A stretch of DNA of 64,000 bases from Homarus americanus (taxonomy: Eukaryota > Arthropoda > Malacostraca > Decapoda > Nephropidae). The notes below the pieces were generated by a model. It saw only the letters and a program-made list of their open reading frames with translations. It was not told where the DNA came from and made no database searches. Shown here one piece after another: positions 23,801 to 38,800 of the stretch (position 1 is its first letter; each line of letters begins with the position of its first letter). The stretch covers positions 5,530,329-5,594,328 of the forward strand of contig NW_024756914.1 in assembly GCF_018991925.1 (NCBI RefSeq). Reading direction: 5' to 3'. A program made the translations under genes and the position numbers.

Positions 23801-26800
23801 CAAAAACAATACCTCATGAACTTCACTGAATTTCTTGATTTCCCTTGAATCTAGCTAACCTCAGATGATTTTTGCTCCTGCAATAAGATGCTTATACAGG
23901 AATAAAAAAAATAATCTCAATATTATCAAACCTAACCATAGCGTAGAGTCAGGAGTATGATGAAAGAAAATCACTAAATGGGCAAGGCTAATCCATACAA
24001 CTACTGAAGGCAAGTGTAGGTATTGCCAGTGATAAACCTGTGTGTCCTCACTTCCCCCTCACTAAAAAGAGACTAGTATGGTTGCAGTAGTACGGAGTCG
24101 AGACGGGTCGTCACGAGATACAAGAACCATTCGTGTATCGTGTGTTGTCCCTTAAATGAGTTGCAAGTAATTGCAAGTTATGAGTGGTATTACTTTGTAG
24201 TACGTACAGGGTACTGTAATAAAGTTAAATATTATGATGAACCTAAATATGCCAAGAATACTTGTACCTATATTTTCATAAACAATACAGCTCCTCCCCG
24301 ACTTACGACGGGGTTAGGGACCGACATCCAGGTCGTAAGTCGGACATGCTTAAATAATACATAGAAAATCTAAAATGGGGGTCTCTTTTTCTTCTCAGCA
24401 TCACAAAACACTCACTTTTAAGCTTGCCAGCCATTTTAAAGTGAATTACAAACGAAAATTTTGTCTGTGTACAATGTACTGACTTTAGGACTCGAAAATA
24501 CGTAATTTGACCAAATTTTGGTACGACTGATGCAGGTCGTAAGTCGAGTCGGTCATAAGTCGGGGAGGAGCTGTACTCAATCCGAAGGCATAGGCCAAAA
24601 TACCAAGATCTTAGGGAAAATACCAAGCACTGGTATCATATGACTTGAGCCAATCACATTAGGAGAAAATAGAAACAGACGGAAGCTTCTACAAGCAAAG
24701 AAAAAAGATGTATGATGTATCTGTTGAGAAACACAAAGATTTACATTGGAACACACAGACCCGTAAGGTCCAGTCAAGGTGGTCTGTCCTTAAAAAAAAG
24801 GGGGGGGGGTGCAAATATCTCTGTCAGAGAAGTAGTGATCAAGGTGCTTTATGAAAATGTTAATCGTATTGCTTTGAATAATTGAAGCTGGAAGCTTATT
24901 CTACTCTAACAATGTCATTAGTGAAAAATACTTTGTAGTCTAATTGTACATGTCGGCATCTTAGCTTCATCCCATTACTTTTCGTACGAGAGTTATCATC
25001 AAGTATAAATACGTTGTACTGTAGTTTGTTTGTGTCAATGTTGGTGAATCCTTTGAATATTTTAAAACATTCAATTCATCAACCACGGAGTCGACGCTTC
25101 TTCAATGAAAACAAGTCTAATTCCTCCAACCTCTCTTCACAGAGTTTGTTACGTAATGAAGGTATCATCTTTGTTGCTCTACGCTGACGGCTTCTAATTT
25201 CACAATATCCTGGACAAAGTGATAATGTGAAATTAGAAGCTGTCCATTTATGATACACATAGGTGGTTGCTTTGCTGATTTATTTTAAGAAATAGTAAAC
25301 AAATACCGAGTTGCCTATACAACTATAAAATATGGCATGGGTTATAGAATAAATTATGATCATCAGAAAGTGTAAAATGATTTTAGAAACTTAGTGTACT
25401 GTATATTGAAAAATGCTTAGCCCCTCCCCCACCAGTGGCAGCAGAGGAGGGTGGATCAAGTGGATAGAGTCGTACACCCACTCCTCGCTTTACGTCGTGG
25501 TTACGTTCTTCTAAAACACAACGTTAACGGAATCAATTTTCCCCATAAGAAATAGATAAAATACGCTAGTTATGTTCCCCAGCCTCCATTTTCTCCATGA
25601 AATACATTACATATACTGTACATAACTTCCAGCACTAGCCTTAATATTGTCTGTCCTGGTCTGGATAGTATGCACTGTTGTGGGGGGTTAGGCCTAACGC
25701 TACACCAATGTCCACAGCACGTTCATCTGTCTCAAAGCGGTTTAAAACCTCCACTTTTGTAGGAAGGTTAATGGTCTTGCATTGCTTCTTCACAACACTA
25801 GTATCACTAGCACTTGGGAGCCATTTCGAATGGTTACAGTATTTATAGCAAAAACACTTAAGCACGCACATACGCTGTGGAAGCTTAACAAAGACTGGGA
25901 GAAAACGCTTGGGGATGCTGTGACGCTCTGCGAGAGAAAGTAGTGCGCCAAGATGAGAGAGGGTGGTGCGCCATACAAAGCAGTCCGTGTTGGGTGGCAA
26001 CGTTATAACGAATCGGTCGGGTCATAAAACAACGTTGTCGGAATCATGGGTATCTAAAGAATAGCAACGTTATAATGAAACAATGTTGTCTGGGACAACG
26101 TTAAGCGAGGACTGGGTGTATGATGTCATTCATCTTTGGTCAATAAAATATTAACCCTCAGGCCCCGGGTGGCATTCCAGAACATCTGACTGGTGCACCC
26201 TGGGTGACGTTCCAGAACGCGCGCCTTTTCCCGCCACTGTTTAAATGCCCAGCGCAGGTTATCAGGTTCCCTTGTGACTATTTACCTGTCACGCCACACC
26301 TCAACCACAGGGAAGCTTCCTGAACATAATTACCTACTTTTGTTTGTTTCACTTTCATTGCTTGTCCATTTTATCATGTTGTATTAAAGTATTATTGCTA
26401 AAAGTAGTGTAGTATTACTGGAAAATAATGCTATGATTATGTTATAAATGTATTTATTTGTGGAATTATTATTATTTTATGTATTACTTGCTATACCAAA
26501 CACAAAGACAGCCAGAGAGCTGGTGACAGACTGCTGTGTGTCGCCAAGCACTTTTTATGTAAAATAATACAAAAATTAAATTATAAATGAATTATTTATC
26601 GGAGATAAGTATTATGATCAGTAAATATATGCATTATTGGCCACTTCGGACACAAAGACAGACTAAAATTAGCCCTCTTATCTCCCTCCCTCTTATGTGC
26701 AGTCAGAGGGACGCTTCTTGGTAAATAACTTACTTTGATTATTTTCATTGTTTGTACCTTGTATCATGTTGTATCAAAGTAATATTACTAAAAGTTGTGT

Positions 26801-29800
26801 TGTTTTATTTTAGTTTAGTATGACTAGATAATAATGCTATGATTATGCTATAAATGTATTTGTGGAATTATTATTCCGATAATTATTTGTATGACCTACA
26901 TGGTCTCCCAAACATAAAGCCTGACGACAGACTGTGTGTGTGGCGCTGAGAACTTCTTAAGAGTAAGGCAAATAAAATAAAGTCTAAATGAATTATTTAT
27001 AAGAAATAAGTATTATGATCAGTAAATAAATGCATTACTGGCCAACTCAGACACAAAGGCAAGCGGGAAAATGACCCCTAAGTGCGTAGTGACAGCGAGA
27101 GCTCGATGAAAAAAAAACTTTCCCCTTATTTGTCTTTGTCACTGAGGTGCCACGGAAGAATATAGAGGGACAATGTATAGTTTTTCTTGCATCTTTTTAA
27201 TTGTTTTATCATTTATAAAGGTTAAAAATTATTTTTGAAAAAGTAGATTTTTCTCGTTTTACCCCGAGTTGGGGGTATGGCCGGCGGCACCCAAGCCTGG
27301 GGCGTAAGAGTTAAAGAATAGAAGAACAGAACAAAAAACAAGAAATACTTAGCCAATGAGAAATAGAGTACAGCCAACCCTCACTTTACGCAGCTAATGT
27401 AACCCACAGGGTGCCGCGGAAAGTGAGGAACGCGTAAAGTGAATAACATAACATATGGGATTAATTGAAATAGAGTCCGGGCCGACCCCCAAACTCCACT
27501 TTTTGACGACACACAACTATGTTGTAGTAAAATTATTATCTTAACTTGATGATGGTATGCACAATCAATTAATAATTAAGAGAAATATCAATAATATTAG
27601 GTTTTCTAACACTTACATTAGTAGAAAAGATGGCTGGGCACAAGGGGATGGGCGGTTGGTTCCGAGGCAGAGGGCAGATTATTGGCCCTCACCTGTATCA
27701 ATTGTATCACTATCCACCATAGAGGCTTGCAGGGCCTCTTTGTCAAATCCCTCAAAGTCCATATCTTCACTATAATTATCACTATCACTGACGGGCCAGC
27801 TGTGGTGGGTGGCGGGTGAAGAACTCGGTAATGTTTTGATGACTGGGCGACCTTGTGTGCACCATGCTCGCGCAGCTTACACAACATGGTGGATGGCGGG
27901 AGGTTTGAATCCAAAAATGGCGCGGCTCGCCAGCCGCTCTCCGCGTAAAGGGGTACACGCACCGCGGAATGTGAGCATTCCTGTTTCGGCAGGGTACCGC
28001 GTAAATGTGGAAACGCGGAATGTGGGACCGCGTAAAGCGAGGGTTGACTGTATATGATGCAATGCATGAACATGTAGAGTACGGCCACCCAAATTCGAGG
28101 GGATTGGGTTCTCAAAATGGCAGCGAATTGCCGAATCCGCGAAAAGATTTGTGGACCGGGGGGGGGTTTACATTTTTACCTATGTACAAAGGTAGAATTT
28201 TTATAATAATAAACTATTCATTATTATTTAAGATCAAAAGAAGTTTCCAAATGTTCGTATATTTACTTAAATAATAAAGAAAATATATTAATGAATTGGC
28301 AACTCAACTACAACGAGGGCTGCCACAAGATACTCAGATCAAATTTTCCTCATTATTTAAGCAAATATTCGAACATTTGGAAATTTCTCTTGATCTTAAA
28401 TAATAATGAATAGTTTATTATTATAAAAATTCTACCTTTGGATTGTTTAATATTTATCTTGACAGTGATACAGCCGAAAATAGATCCACCAATCACAATC
28501 ACCTTTACATACAGCCTTCCTTTACCAAGTATTGCCAGGTAAAATTGCAAGAGACCCAGGGTGGGGTCACTGGATATTTGGCTGACTGTACATTGAAATA
28601 CCCTAGGTAGAGGATATCGGTGTTGGGGTGTGAGGATAGCAATGACTCATGGCAAGAAGTGAGATAGTCAAATAGTTCCAAATACCCAGTAGTTGGTAGA
28701 GTTGGGAGAACAATATAAGAAACAAAAAAAATAGTCGTACAGGCAGTTGGTAGAGATATTTTGAGCCAGGTGGCATCATAGAGAGAAGATTCAAGATCCG
28801 TGAGTCGAGTTATAGGTGTACATGAGTTGCAGTAGGCGCATACACCTCCTTTAGAATGGAAAGAGGTGTAAAGGTTGTAGTTGGAGAATTGAAAAGATTT
28901 TGGTGAAGCTGCTTTGGTCAGTTGAAGTTCGGATAGTAGAAAGAAGTCGGGGGAAGAGGTCAATAGATGGTGCTCCACAGAAGAAAAATTGGATCTTAGG
29001 CCGCTAATGTTTGAAAAAAGCTTATCCTCCAGTAAACGCAGTGACATCAGTTGAGGCCCCAGTAGTTTGATGATGATCAGGTCAGCCCTGGGGTCCACAA
29101 CCTTCCCGACCAATGGGACCCATCCGAGAAGACCCCACTTTAATATTATTGTCAGCTGATATCATAGGAGAATATAAGAATAGAAAGAATAGAACAGGTC
29201 AAGAGTGAGAACTGTTATATATGTTGTGTAGTCAAAAGTAAGTGAGATAATTAAGACCCTGCAATTGTGTGTAAATGAGGCAGAAAGACAGATGAGCAAC
29301 CTGGGACTTGGTCACAATATTTGTGATGCCAAATGGCAGCAGGGTCTACCATTAGACAACACATTATGCTTCCAATATTTTCCCAAGCAGTAGTATCTCC
29401 CTGTTCGATAGCTGCCTACTACCTACCGAGATAAAAAACAGGAGACAATTTATTCTTACCTTGGAATTAGTGCCTTTGCTTCCTCTGGTGTTTCAGGACA
29501 CAGATTTGCTAGTGCTGCTAACTCAAATTTATGTAACTTCTTCTGATTCAGCAATTCACGAATAGCTTTTATTGTTGCTCTATTCTTGAACTTTGTGAAT
29601 CGTTCACAGTAGTTTAGAGTCTTCACGAACCTCTGAAAATGTATCATTCATTCCAGTATGAAATCAAATACTACTCTTAACATTGGGACCAAAGCCAAGC
29701 CTCTGGCTTCAAAGTTGAAGCCATTAGAAAGTCATAAGGCTGAAGCCAGCCATTTTAAGTCATGAAGCTGAAGCCAAGGCTTTCCATGGATACACGAAAC

Positions 29801-32800
29801 TTAATCACCATTACAGTACTTATACACTGTGCCATATTACCTTACATGTTGATTGAAATACATGATATTATAAGTTACAGCAAAGCTTCAAGATAGCTGA
29901 CTTTGTTTTAAGCTGATTGTTCTTAGGGTTAAGTTTTAACAGAGTGTAGGACAAAAACCCCCCTAGGACATGTAAAATATTACATTTACTATATCATAAG
30001 ATTCTGATAAAGAAAGCATTACACGGTATAAGAATTATAAAGTACAGTAGTACTTAAAAATTACAGTATTTTATTATCACAAATTAATAATTATAGTATG
30101 CAGCACATATTAGCATAACCATAAAAAAATAACATGATACAGTAGAAGGATCATCATGCCACATTTAGCCAAAGATAGCAAACAAATAAAGCACAATATT
30201 CTAGAGCTCATTAAGAGTTCAGTTTTTTTATAGTTCATTTTACTACCCTGTAATGCTGTGACCTACACCCTTCACAAGTTCATTCAAGGTTTTCCTCTCA
30301 TTCACAAAGACCAGACACAGGCTCTTCTAATGCTGTTGATGTTTCTTAAGGTGTTGTGTTTCACCTTTTATAATTCTATTAAGATCATTTTAAATAAATA
30401 CTGTATACAGAAGACCCTCGCCAATCATGGGCTTCCCATCCATGGATTCCATGTACAGTACGGTATACAGTTTTCACTCTGTATTCCATTTCACCAACCG
30501 TAGTATTTAGTTTTATGTAACCACAGATAAACGCGGTGTCTTTATCCCTCCGCGGTCTAATGTATTCCTCCACACAGCATCAGATCTCCCGCTACTGCTC
30601 TCTAAGTGTTGTGATCTCGTAGCATACCTACTGCTCCGTATTCTATCACTTATTATCTACTGTAATAACATTGATTTTGACCTTAACTATGGCCCCGAAG
30701 CATTCAAATGTTCATATAGTTGCCTAAATAATGAAGAAAATTATATTAATGCAATGGAAACTCAACTACAACCACAACTGCCACAAGATTCTCACATCAA
30801 ATTTCCTTCATTATTTATGTAAATACTGTATACGAACATTTGGAAACTTCTCAAGGTCTAAATTAATGATGAATAGTTTATTATGAAAATTCTACCTTTG
30901 GTTTGTTTAATATTTATCTTGACAGTGATATAGCAGAGAATAGATCCACCAATCACAATCACCTTTACATACAGTGTTACTTTACCAAGTACAGTACTGT
31001 ATTGCCTGGTAAAATTGCGAGTACGAGACCCAGGGTGGGGTCGCTGTATCTTTGGCTGACTGTACAAGAGACTCATAAAGTTGAAGGAGCATTTTCTTAT
31101 CTTTGTATTTGATGGTACAGCTTATAATTCCTAAATTTCAATTGGCTATTTTAAATACTACCTCCACTTGTTGTACCATCTTCAGTGATTGATCCATTAC
31201 AATACCTACTGGTAGGTCATTTTCCTTATCAAATGTTTCCAAGAAAGATTTATTCATAGAGGAGTTGTAATTAGGGTTGTTGTATCCCACGTGCAGACTT
31301 ACATTTTGTAATGTTAAAAGCATTCCCAGTCTTGTATTGGTTGGGTTGGTATCTATGACTACAGGTATAGCAAACCCTTCCTCGTAGATTATTGTTCTGT
31401 GAAAAGGTGTATCAAATACTGTAATACCTTACATTAATTTTTTTTTTTATTGGGCACCCCCCTACATCTTTGTGTAAGGTGAAGCGCAGAAGCGTTTACA
31501 GTGCCCAACAGGAAAGCATGCTAAGTTCATGCTTGCCTTTATGTCTCACGAGTTAAGGGCGTAGAAGCCTGAAGAGTCAGTGGTTTATGTCATCAAGTTA
31601 TTGGAAGCTCCAACAACTCCTTGAATACGAATTTGCAACTTTCGACTTACAACAGGTACCTACTTTACTGCTAGGTGAACAGGGACTAATGGGGGCTAGG
31701 AAGTAAGTCCAAACAACTTCCACCGGCCCGGGAATCGAACCCGTGATATCTTGCTTGCGAGGCAAGAACGGTACCGCTTCTACCACCGGTCCCCTCTTAC
31801 ATTAAATTGTGAATGGCATTAAGCAATTATGTTTTTTTGGTTTTACATATGTAATTTATAATATATTTAAAGACAAGTACAGTAGCTGAAAAAAGTATCT
31901 GGCAGGGTGAGTCTGATGACTTCTGAAATTATACATACAACTCATGATGTCTGGGGGGGGGGGGAATGTGTGTCTTCACCCACCGCCATTCGGTATCCAA
32001 CACAGTGGATGAGTTGGCATATAGGAATAAAATAAACGGTTAAGTGATTACTATAACATAGTATAAGGAGACAACACGCATATCCCAATACCTATTATCC
32101 ATGGTCTCATATTGTTTCACACACACTAAGCACAGATACCTCTTTTAGCTACTGTACAGTATACAGAAAAGGTACTGCATTACTATACTGTACCTCTCTA
32201 AACTTAACTTCTATACTGTAGTGTATACTGAAATTCACTACATACTCTATACAGTACTGTATACCAAACCACTCCTCATATTCTAGCAGTACCTTTCTAT
32301 TCTGATCAAATTCACTTTGCAGTCCTGTACTCTGTTTAGCGAACCCCCCCCCCCCCAAATGCCTCAAATATAATACCGTAGTACAGTACTGTACATGCTC
32401 AAATGTGACAAAGAAACAAAGAGAATATAATATAAAACTATAAAATGAGCAGAAAATTCCCCCCTCCAGTCACCTTAATTCTCATATTAATAAGTTCATT
32501 TTGTGCCGGTTTAATAAAATAGTATTGTAAATTATAGTTCAGTAATCCGTTTCTCCCCTCCAAAAAATCCCACACTCAACCCCAGATGATTTATTATGTT
32601 GTATTAAATTCCTGGAGATATGTTTACATAAACTAACAGCTGACCAGCTCACCAGCCAGCCACGGAAGGAGCTGTTTATGCAATACAGAACAACTTTTTG
32701 TACAATATCTTTCTGTTACTGTATTTTTTTATGTACTGTATTGTACTATTATGTATAACCCAAAAAATCTGGCACTGCAACAATTTGTCAAACTAAAAAT

Positions 32801-35800
32801 AATGAAACTTTTCATATATACCAAACAAAGTTTGATATTCTACGAGTTTTTTGGATTCGTTTTATACCAAAAAACTCCCTATACCTAACTTGCTGCTCAC
32901 CAATTATTTTGGTATAGAGAGGTTATACAGTGAACCCTCACTTTACGCGGTTAATTCAACCCACGGCGGCCCGCGTAAAGTGAACAACATAACACAAGGG
33001 ATTAATTGAAATAGAGACCAGGCCGACCCCCAAACACCACTTTTTCAGACACAATACCTACGTTGTAGTAAAAATAACTTCTTAATTTTATGATGGTAAG
33101 CACACACAATTAATAATTAAGAGAAATATCAATAGTATTAGGTTTTTTAACACTTACATTAGTAGAAAAGATGGTTGGGCACACGAGGATGGGGGGTTGG
33201 TTCCGAGGCAGAGGGCAGATTATTGGCCCTCACCTGTATCACTTGTATCAATTGTATCACTATCCACCACAGAGGCTTGCAGGGCCTCTTTGTCAAACCC
33301 CTCAAAGTCCATATCCTCACTATCATTATCACTATCACTGACTTGGGCCGGCTGTGGTGGGTGGCGGGTGAAGAACTCGGTAATGTGTTGATGACTGGGC
33401 GACCTTGTGCGCACCCTGCTCGCGCCGCTTACACAACATGGCGGGAGGTTTGGATCCAAAAATGGCGCGGCTCGCCAGCCGCTCTCCGCGTAAAGGGGTA
33501 CACGCACCGCGGAATGTGAACCTTTATAATTCTGGCTACCAAGCGGCTGGATGTAAACAATCACAATGATTTCGCATATGACAGAAAGGTGTTATGATAT
33601 ATTGTGACAATATCACTTTTCTGTTAATAAAAGTAGGTGTTATGGTAATACTGTATTAACATGTAGGGTAATGGCCTTAAAACATATTCAACGAAAGGCT
33701 GCTTTAGAGGAAATATGATTTAGAATGTGTAGAAATACATTATTCTTGTGTACAAAGAAAAAAATTTTAACTTATATTTTTGGGAGTAGGATTGCAAATA
33801 AAATGAAGTTTTCGGGCCATTGCGAGAAGAAGGTAAATCAGGCAAATAAATTATTGGGTCTTATAAGAAGGTCGTTCAGATATCTAGACTGTCCGTCCCT
33901 CGTAACGATATTCAAGAGTGAAGTGCTTCCCCATCTGGAGTACTGTCACCCCGTTTGGTCCCCGAGATATGCTAGGGACTGTCAGTTGGTTGAAAATGTT
34001 CAAAGGAGGGCCGTCAGACTGGTGCCTGCACTTCGGCACCTCAGCTACCCGAGAGATTGGAGCCCCTGAAATTGCCTAGCTTATACTACAGATGGGCAAG
34101 GGGTGACCTAATTGAGGTGTATAAGCATCTCAAGGGGCACTACTCTCTCGAGTGTCCTTACTTGGAGCTGGCGAACTCTCGCCTCACAAGGGGTCACAGA
34201 TCAAGATTGAAGAAGCCGCAAGTCCAGAAAACTGTGAGGGCAACTTTTTCGGAGTGCGAGTTGTGAACTCTTGGAACAATCTACCAGAGAGTGTTGTGAC
34301 GGCACTGAGTGTGAGCTCTTTCAAGACCAGACTTGACCAACACTGGAGCAGATTCAGGTACATTCAGGAGCCGGTACATGCCCAGTACCTGCCAACAGTG
34401 CGTAACAAAGAGTCGGTACATGACTAGTACTTGCCAACAGTGAATGACAGAGACATGACCAATCGCCCAAGCGGCTAACAAGCCGATCAGTGGTGAAGAG
34501 GATAAAAGCAAAAGTAAAATAAACCAAAGCTATCATAACTTACAATTATATATACCTACCATAATGAAAATTTTATGTAAAAGAACAATATTTTTATTGA
34601 AAAGTTTCCTGATGTATTACTAGATATTTTTCTTAAGTTTTCGGTAATAGCCAACATGGGCCGGCACCAACTACAGTGTACAGTACTCGTGTAAACCTAA
34701 GGGACCGAACCTAACGACTCTCACATAACAGGATACGTGCATGAAACTTCCAACCTAACTTAACATCCCCCTCCAGTCTGCACAGCCAGGAATTCCAGAT
34801 TAAATAGCCATTTCCTTTCTTTATCATGACCCAGACTTTTTGTTATATTTACCAGTTTGTATCGAACATATTAAACAAATACAGATGTAAACATTCAAAA
34901 CTGATAAGTGCATAACCATGGTGTTATAATATAATTGTGGCTGCCCCTCATGTTTGAGGATGGCTGGCCTGAGGGCCACCCAGGCGTGAATTTGTTTAAG
35001 GTGTAGAAACTGTCGCCAACACAACAACCACACCCTGAGTTAACGAGCTGCATGACTCAGTGTCAAGGAATAATCCAAAAAGACCGGACAACTTGCCAAC
35101 CGCACTGGCAAACCACTGTGGGGTGGACAGAGGCAAATGGCATAAAGAAACTTGCCCAGAGTTTCATCCTGCCAGTTTCTTATCTAAAACACTGCCTGCA
35201 GATTCGAGTATTGGTGGTGCAGTGTTTCTTGATGCATGGCTGCAGGCTCATGATCAGCTGAGATTATCTAACTCTTGTAAATAACTGAAAATCTTTAAAT
35301 ATATATGAAAACAAGACTTTTTATATAAAAAATTCATTTTCTATCAGTTATGAATACGGTACAGGTATAGTATATTCTATACATGTATAATCTATCTCAA
35401 TACTGTATATAAAAATTTGGAGGGTGAAAAAGTTTATACAGGTACACTATATCCATAAGGACTGTCAATGATTCCAATAGGGAATCCAATCCATGGGGAC
35501 TGCCTTTGGACCTGTAAGTGTTTTTTAATAACAATACATGACATCACTCCCAATCAGTCAGGATGGTGTAATGACTGGGAATACCGCTAATAATCAGAAC
35601 AAAATGAATACAGTAATAACAATCAGATCATTTTAATGAATGAAACAGCAGTACAGTGAACAGTATGGTATTTACCATTAAATATTAAAACTTACCAGTA
35701 TGCTGTACAACAAAACATTAATGTTACATATCTGAGAGCTTAGTGAAATGGCCAGGGTGTGGTAGAGTGGGTGTCCATCTTTGTTTACATTGATTAACAC

Positions 35801-38800
35801 TAACAGGGCAATTGTAATTTCAGCAATTGGTGAGTTTGAAAGGAAACACTTAAATTTAACTCAAATTAACTACCCTTAAATGGCTCCAGTCTTTATACAG
35901 TACAGTCCAGTATTATGATATACAGTAGCTGCTGATACTGTAAATGTTTTCAAGTTTCCTGCTGACTTCAAACTCACAATACACTGTGAACTTACCAGAT
36001 GCTCCCATAAGATGCTGCTACCTCACCAATCAATAATAAGATTTTTAAAGGAATGTGCTGATAAATGCATCTTATATTTTTTACTAAATGTATGGCTTGA
36101 GATACAGATATTTCACACAGCCAACCAACCATCACAGTTCTTAATGCCATACTTTGGGGGCTTTTTTTGTGTGTGAGGGGAGCGGAGAACACCATCTTAT
36201 ACACTGGCAAATACAGTAATACTGTACCTCCGTTAGCCGAAATTCCTCAAACCCGGAACTCGCTGGTAGCCGGAATTGATATTTTCCTGGAAAATTCCAG
36301 AGATGGGGGATTTTTTTTCCGGATTTGAGAGATGATAATCAGGAGCATTTTCTGGAAATTCCGAGAAAATTTTCTGTTACCCGGATAATTCCAGGGATGA
36401 GGGATTTTTTCCGGGTTTCAGAGATGATGTAATGGGCAATATCTGGAACTTTGAGAAAAATTTTCCGTTAGCTAGAAAATTCCGGAGCTGAGAGATTTTT
36501 TCCTGCTTTGAGAGAGTCGTCTCTTTACCTGGAAATCTCTTCTTCCCGAAAGTGCTCTGCACCAATTGTTCCAGCTAACGGAGATATCACTGTATGGTAT
36601 AAATAATGACAGTCAACTGTATACATACATATCTTCTTTACAGGTGAAATCATAGTAAAATTGGGATGTGTAAGGCAGTTCAGATCCTTACCCCCCAAAA
36701 TAACGATGTTCCTATAGGGAATTAGCTTTCAGGTTCTGAACAACTGCCTTATAAGCTGGTCCTTCAATCCCTTTGTATTCCAGTCCAGTGGGTGGCTGGT
36801 GTTCACTAAAGTCAGTTTCAGATACTGTACTCTGTATACTGTAGGGGCATACCTACTGTATGAAAAAATATATACAAAAATATATACCAGTCCTCTTCAA
36901 TGACAAGGTCATATATATTGTATAGCATACTCTTACCTCATTTAATTCCTGCTCTTCCTCGGCATTTTCATTGGTCTGCTTACGGTGCTCCAGCAGCATG
37001 TGTACTTCAGAGATTAGCAGCGTCTCGGCTTTTTCAAATTCTGCAATTAAAAAATATTTATACTGTATACTTTTAAAGCCAAAGAGACAAGCATGGACTA
37101 ACCACTGTCATGTAATCTTCCCATTAGCCTCTATTATATAATTAGAAATATGTTTGTATGAAGAAAAAATCTACTTCAAAGCTTACTGCACTATGATGAC
37201 ATCTAAGACATTGTTAAGCACATAAGTAATAGAAAACAAAATTGAGAACATAAGTAAGACCCCTCTAAGTCAGATGAGGTGGCACAATAACGGTTGCAAA
37301 TTCTTAGTAGGATAATAGTTTTTTGTATGTCTGATTGAAGTAAATAGATAATTTTAATTTAAAATTAAATAAAATTCACTATTCCTTACTTAATATCTGT
37401 TCACCCACCATAGTGATACCTCTATTAGCCAGAACAATAATTGGTGCAGAACACTTCCGGGAATGAGAGATTTCTGGGTAACGACACGACTCTCAAAACC
37501 GGAAAAAATCCCTCATCCCTGGAATTTTACAGATACGTAAAGTCAAAATGATTTTGGAAGTTCCAGAAATTGTGCGACACATCATCTCTCGAACACGGGA
37601 AAATCTACCCCATCCTTGGAATTTTTCGGGTACCGGAAAGTTTTTCACGCAATTTCCAGAAAATGTGACCGATTTTCATCTTGCAAACCCCCCAAAAAAT
37701 TAAAAATCTCCCATACCCGTAATTTTCTGGGTATTAGTAAAATTTTCTCAGAATTTCCCAGAAAATCGTTCCAAAAGCCAGAATTTTCCAGAAGATTCCA
37801 GCTTTGGAAATGATTTTCTGAGAAAATTTCAATTCTGGTTATCGGATAGTTCCAGGTTTGAGAGATTCCAGCTAATGGAGATATTAATTATATGAAATTT
37901 TTATTAAGATAACAGGTACAGTTTTAAATACTAGAAGATGTAATAATTTGGTTAAGATTAATTTTTTGCCATATTGGACATTTCATAACAATAGATTTTT
38001 TTATTATGGTGATTTGAAAGAGTTACCTTTTTTTTTATTTCTATTGTTTGACGGTAATGGAGAAACGACCATGATTTGCATAGTACAGTACAGGTACTCC
38101 TCGACTTACGACCACCCGGACATACGACCGCCGCAGTCGTATAAAATATTTTTCAAATTACGTATTTTCGAGTCCTGACGTTAGCGATCGCTCTGTGTAC
38201 TGACAAAATTTTCGTTTGTAATTCCCTTTAAAATGGCTGGCAAGCGTAAAAGTGAGAGTTCCCGTGGTGCCGAGAAGAAAAAGAGACACCCATTTTATAT
38301 TTTCTATGTATTATTTTCGCCTTTTCGACTTATGACCAATTCGACTTACGGCCTGGTCGTCGGTCTGGAACCCCGTCGTAAGTCGAGGAGAGACTGTATA
38401 CAGGACAGTAGTGGGCAGGACTTTGAAGATAAAGGAGAATGTGGAGTTAAAACACACACAAAGAGAAACACAAAACAAACCTTAGAAAACCTGACATAAC
38501 CTTTCCATTAATAAAGTCCTAATCCTATAAAAAGCTTACCTTATTTAACCAATGGCAGAAAAAAAAAGTTTGTCTCCTCTTGTTATTTTTGCGTGTTTTT
38601 GGCATTTAGGTCACGAGGGAGGCATAACACAAGTGAATACCAGCCTGTACTTCTTGATGAAATATTTGCACATGTGTAAATCTCCCAAGAAATTTGAACT
38701 GTCCCCCGAGCGGTCAAAGCAGATCACATGAAGCTCACTTTAACGAGCTTTGTATGCAAAGAAATTAATTATTTACTGTAAATATTTTTCCGATAAATCA

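Noticed and set aside
35052..35284. Two overlapping plus-strand ORFs of 69 and 74 codons
   Set aside because: No recognised family, no splice sites, and two frames open at once; not called as a gene.
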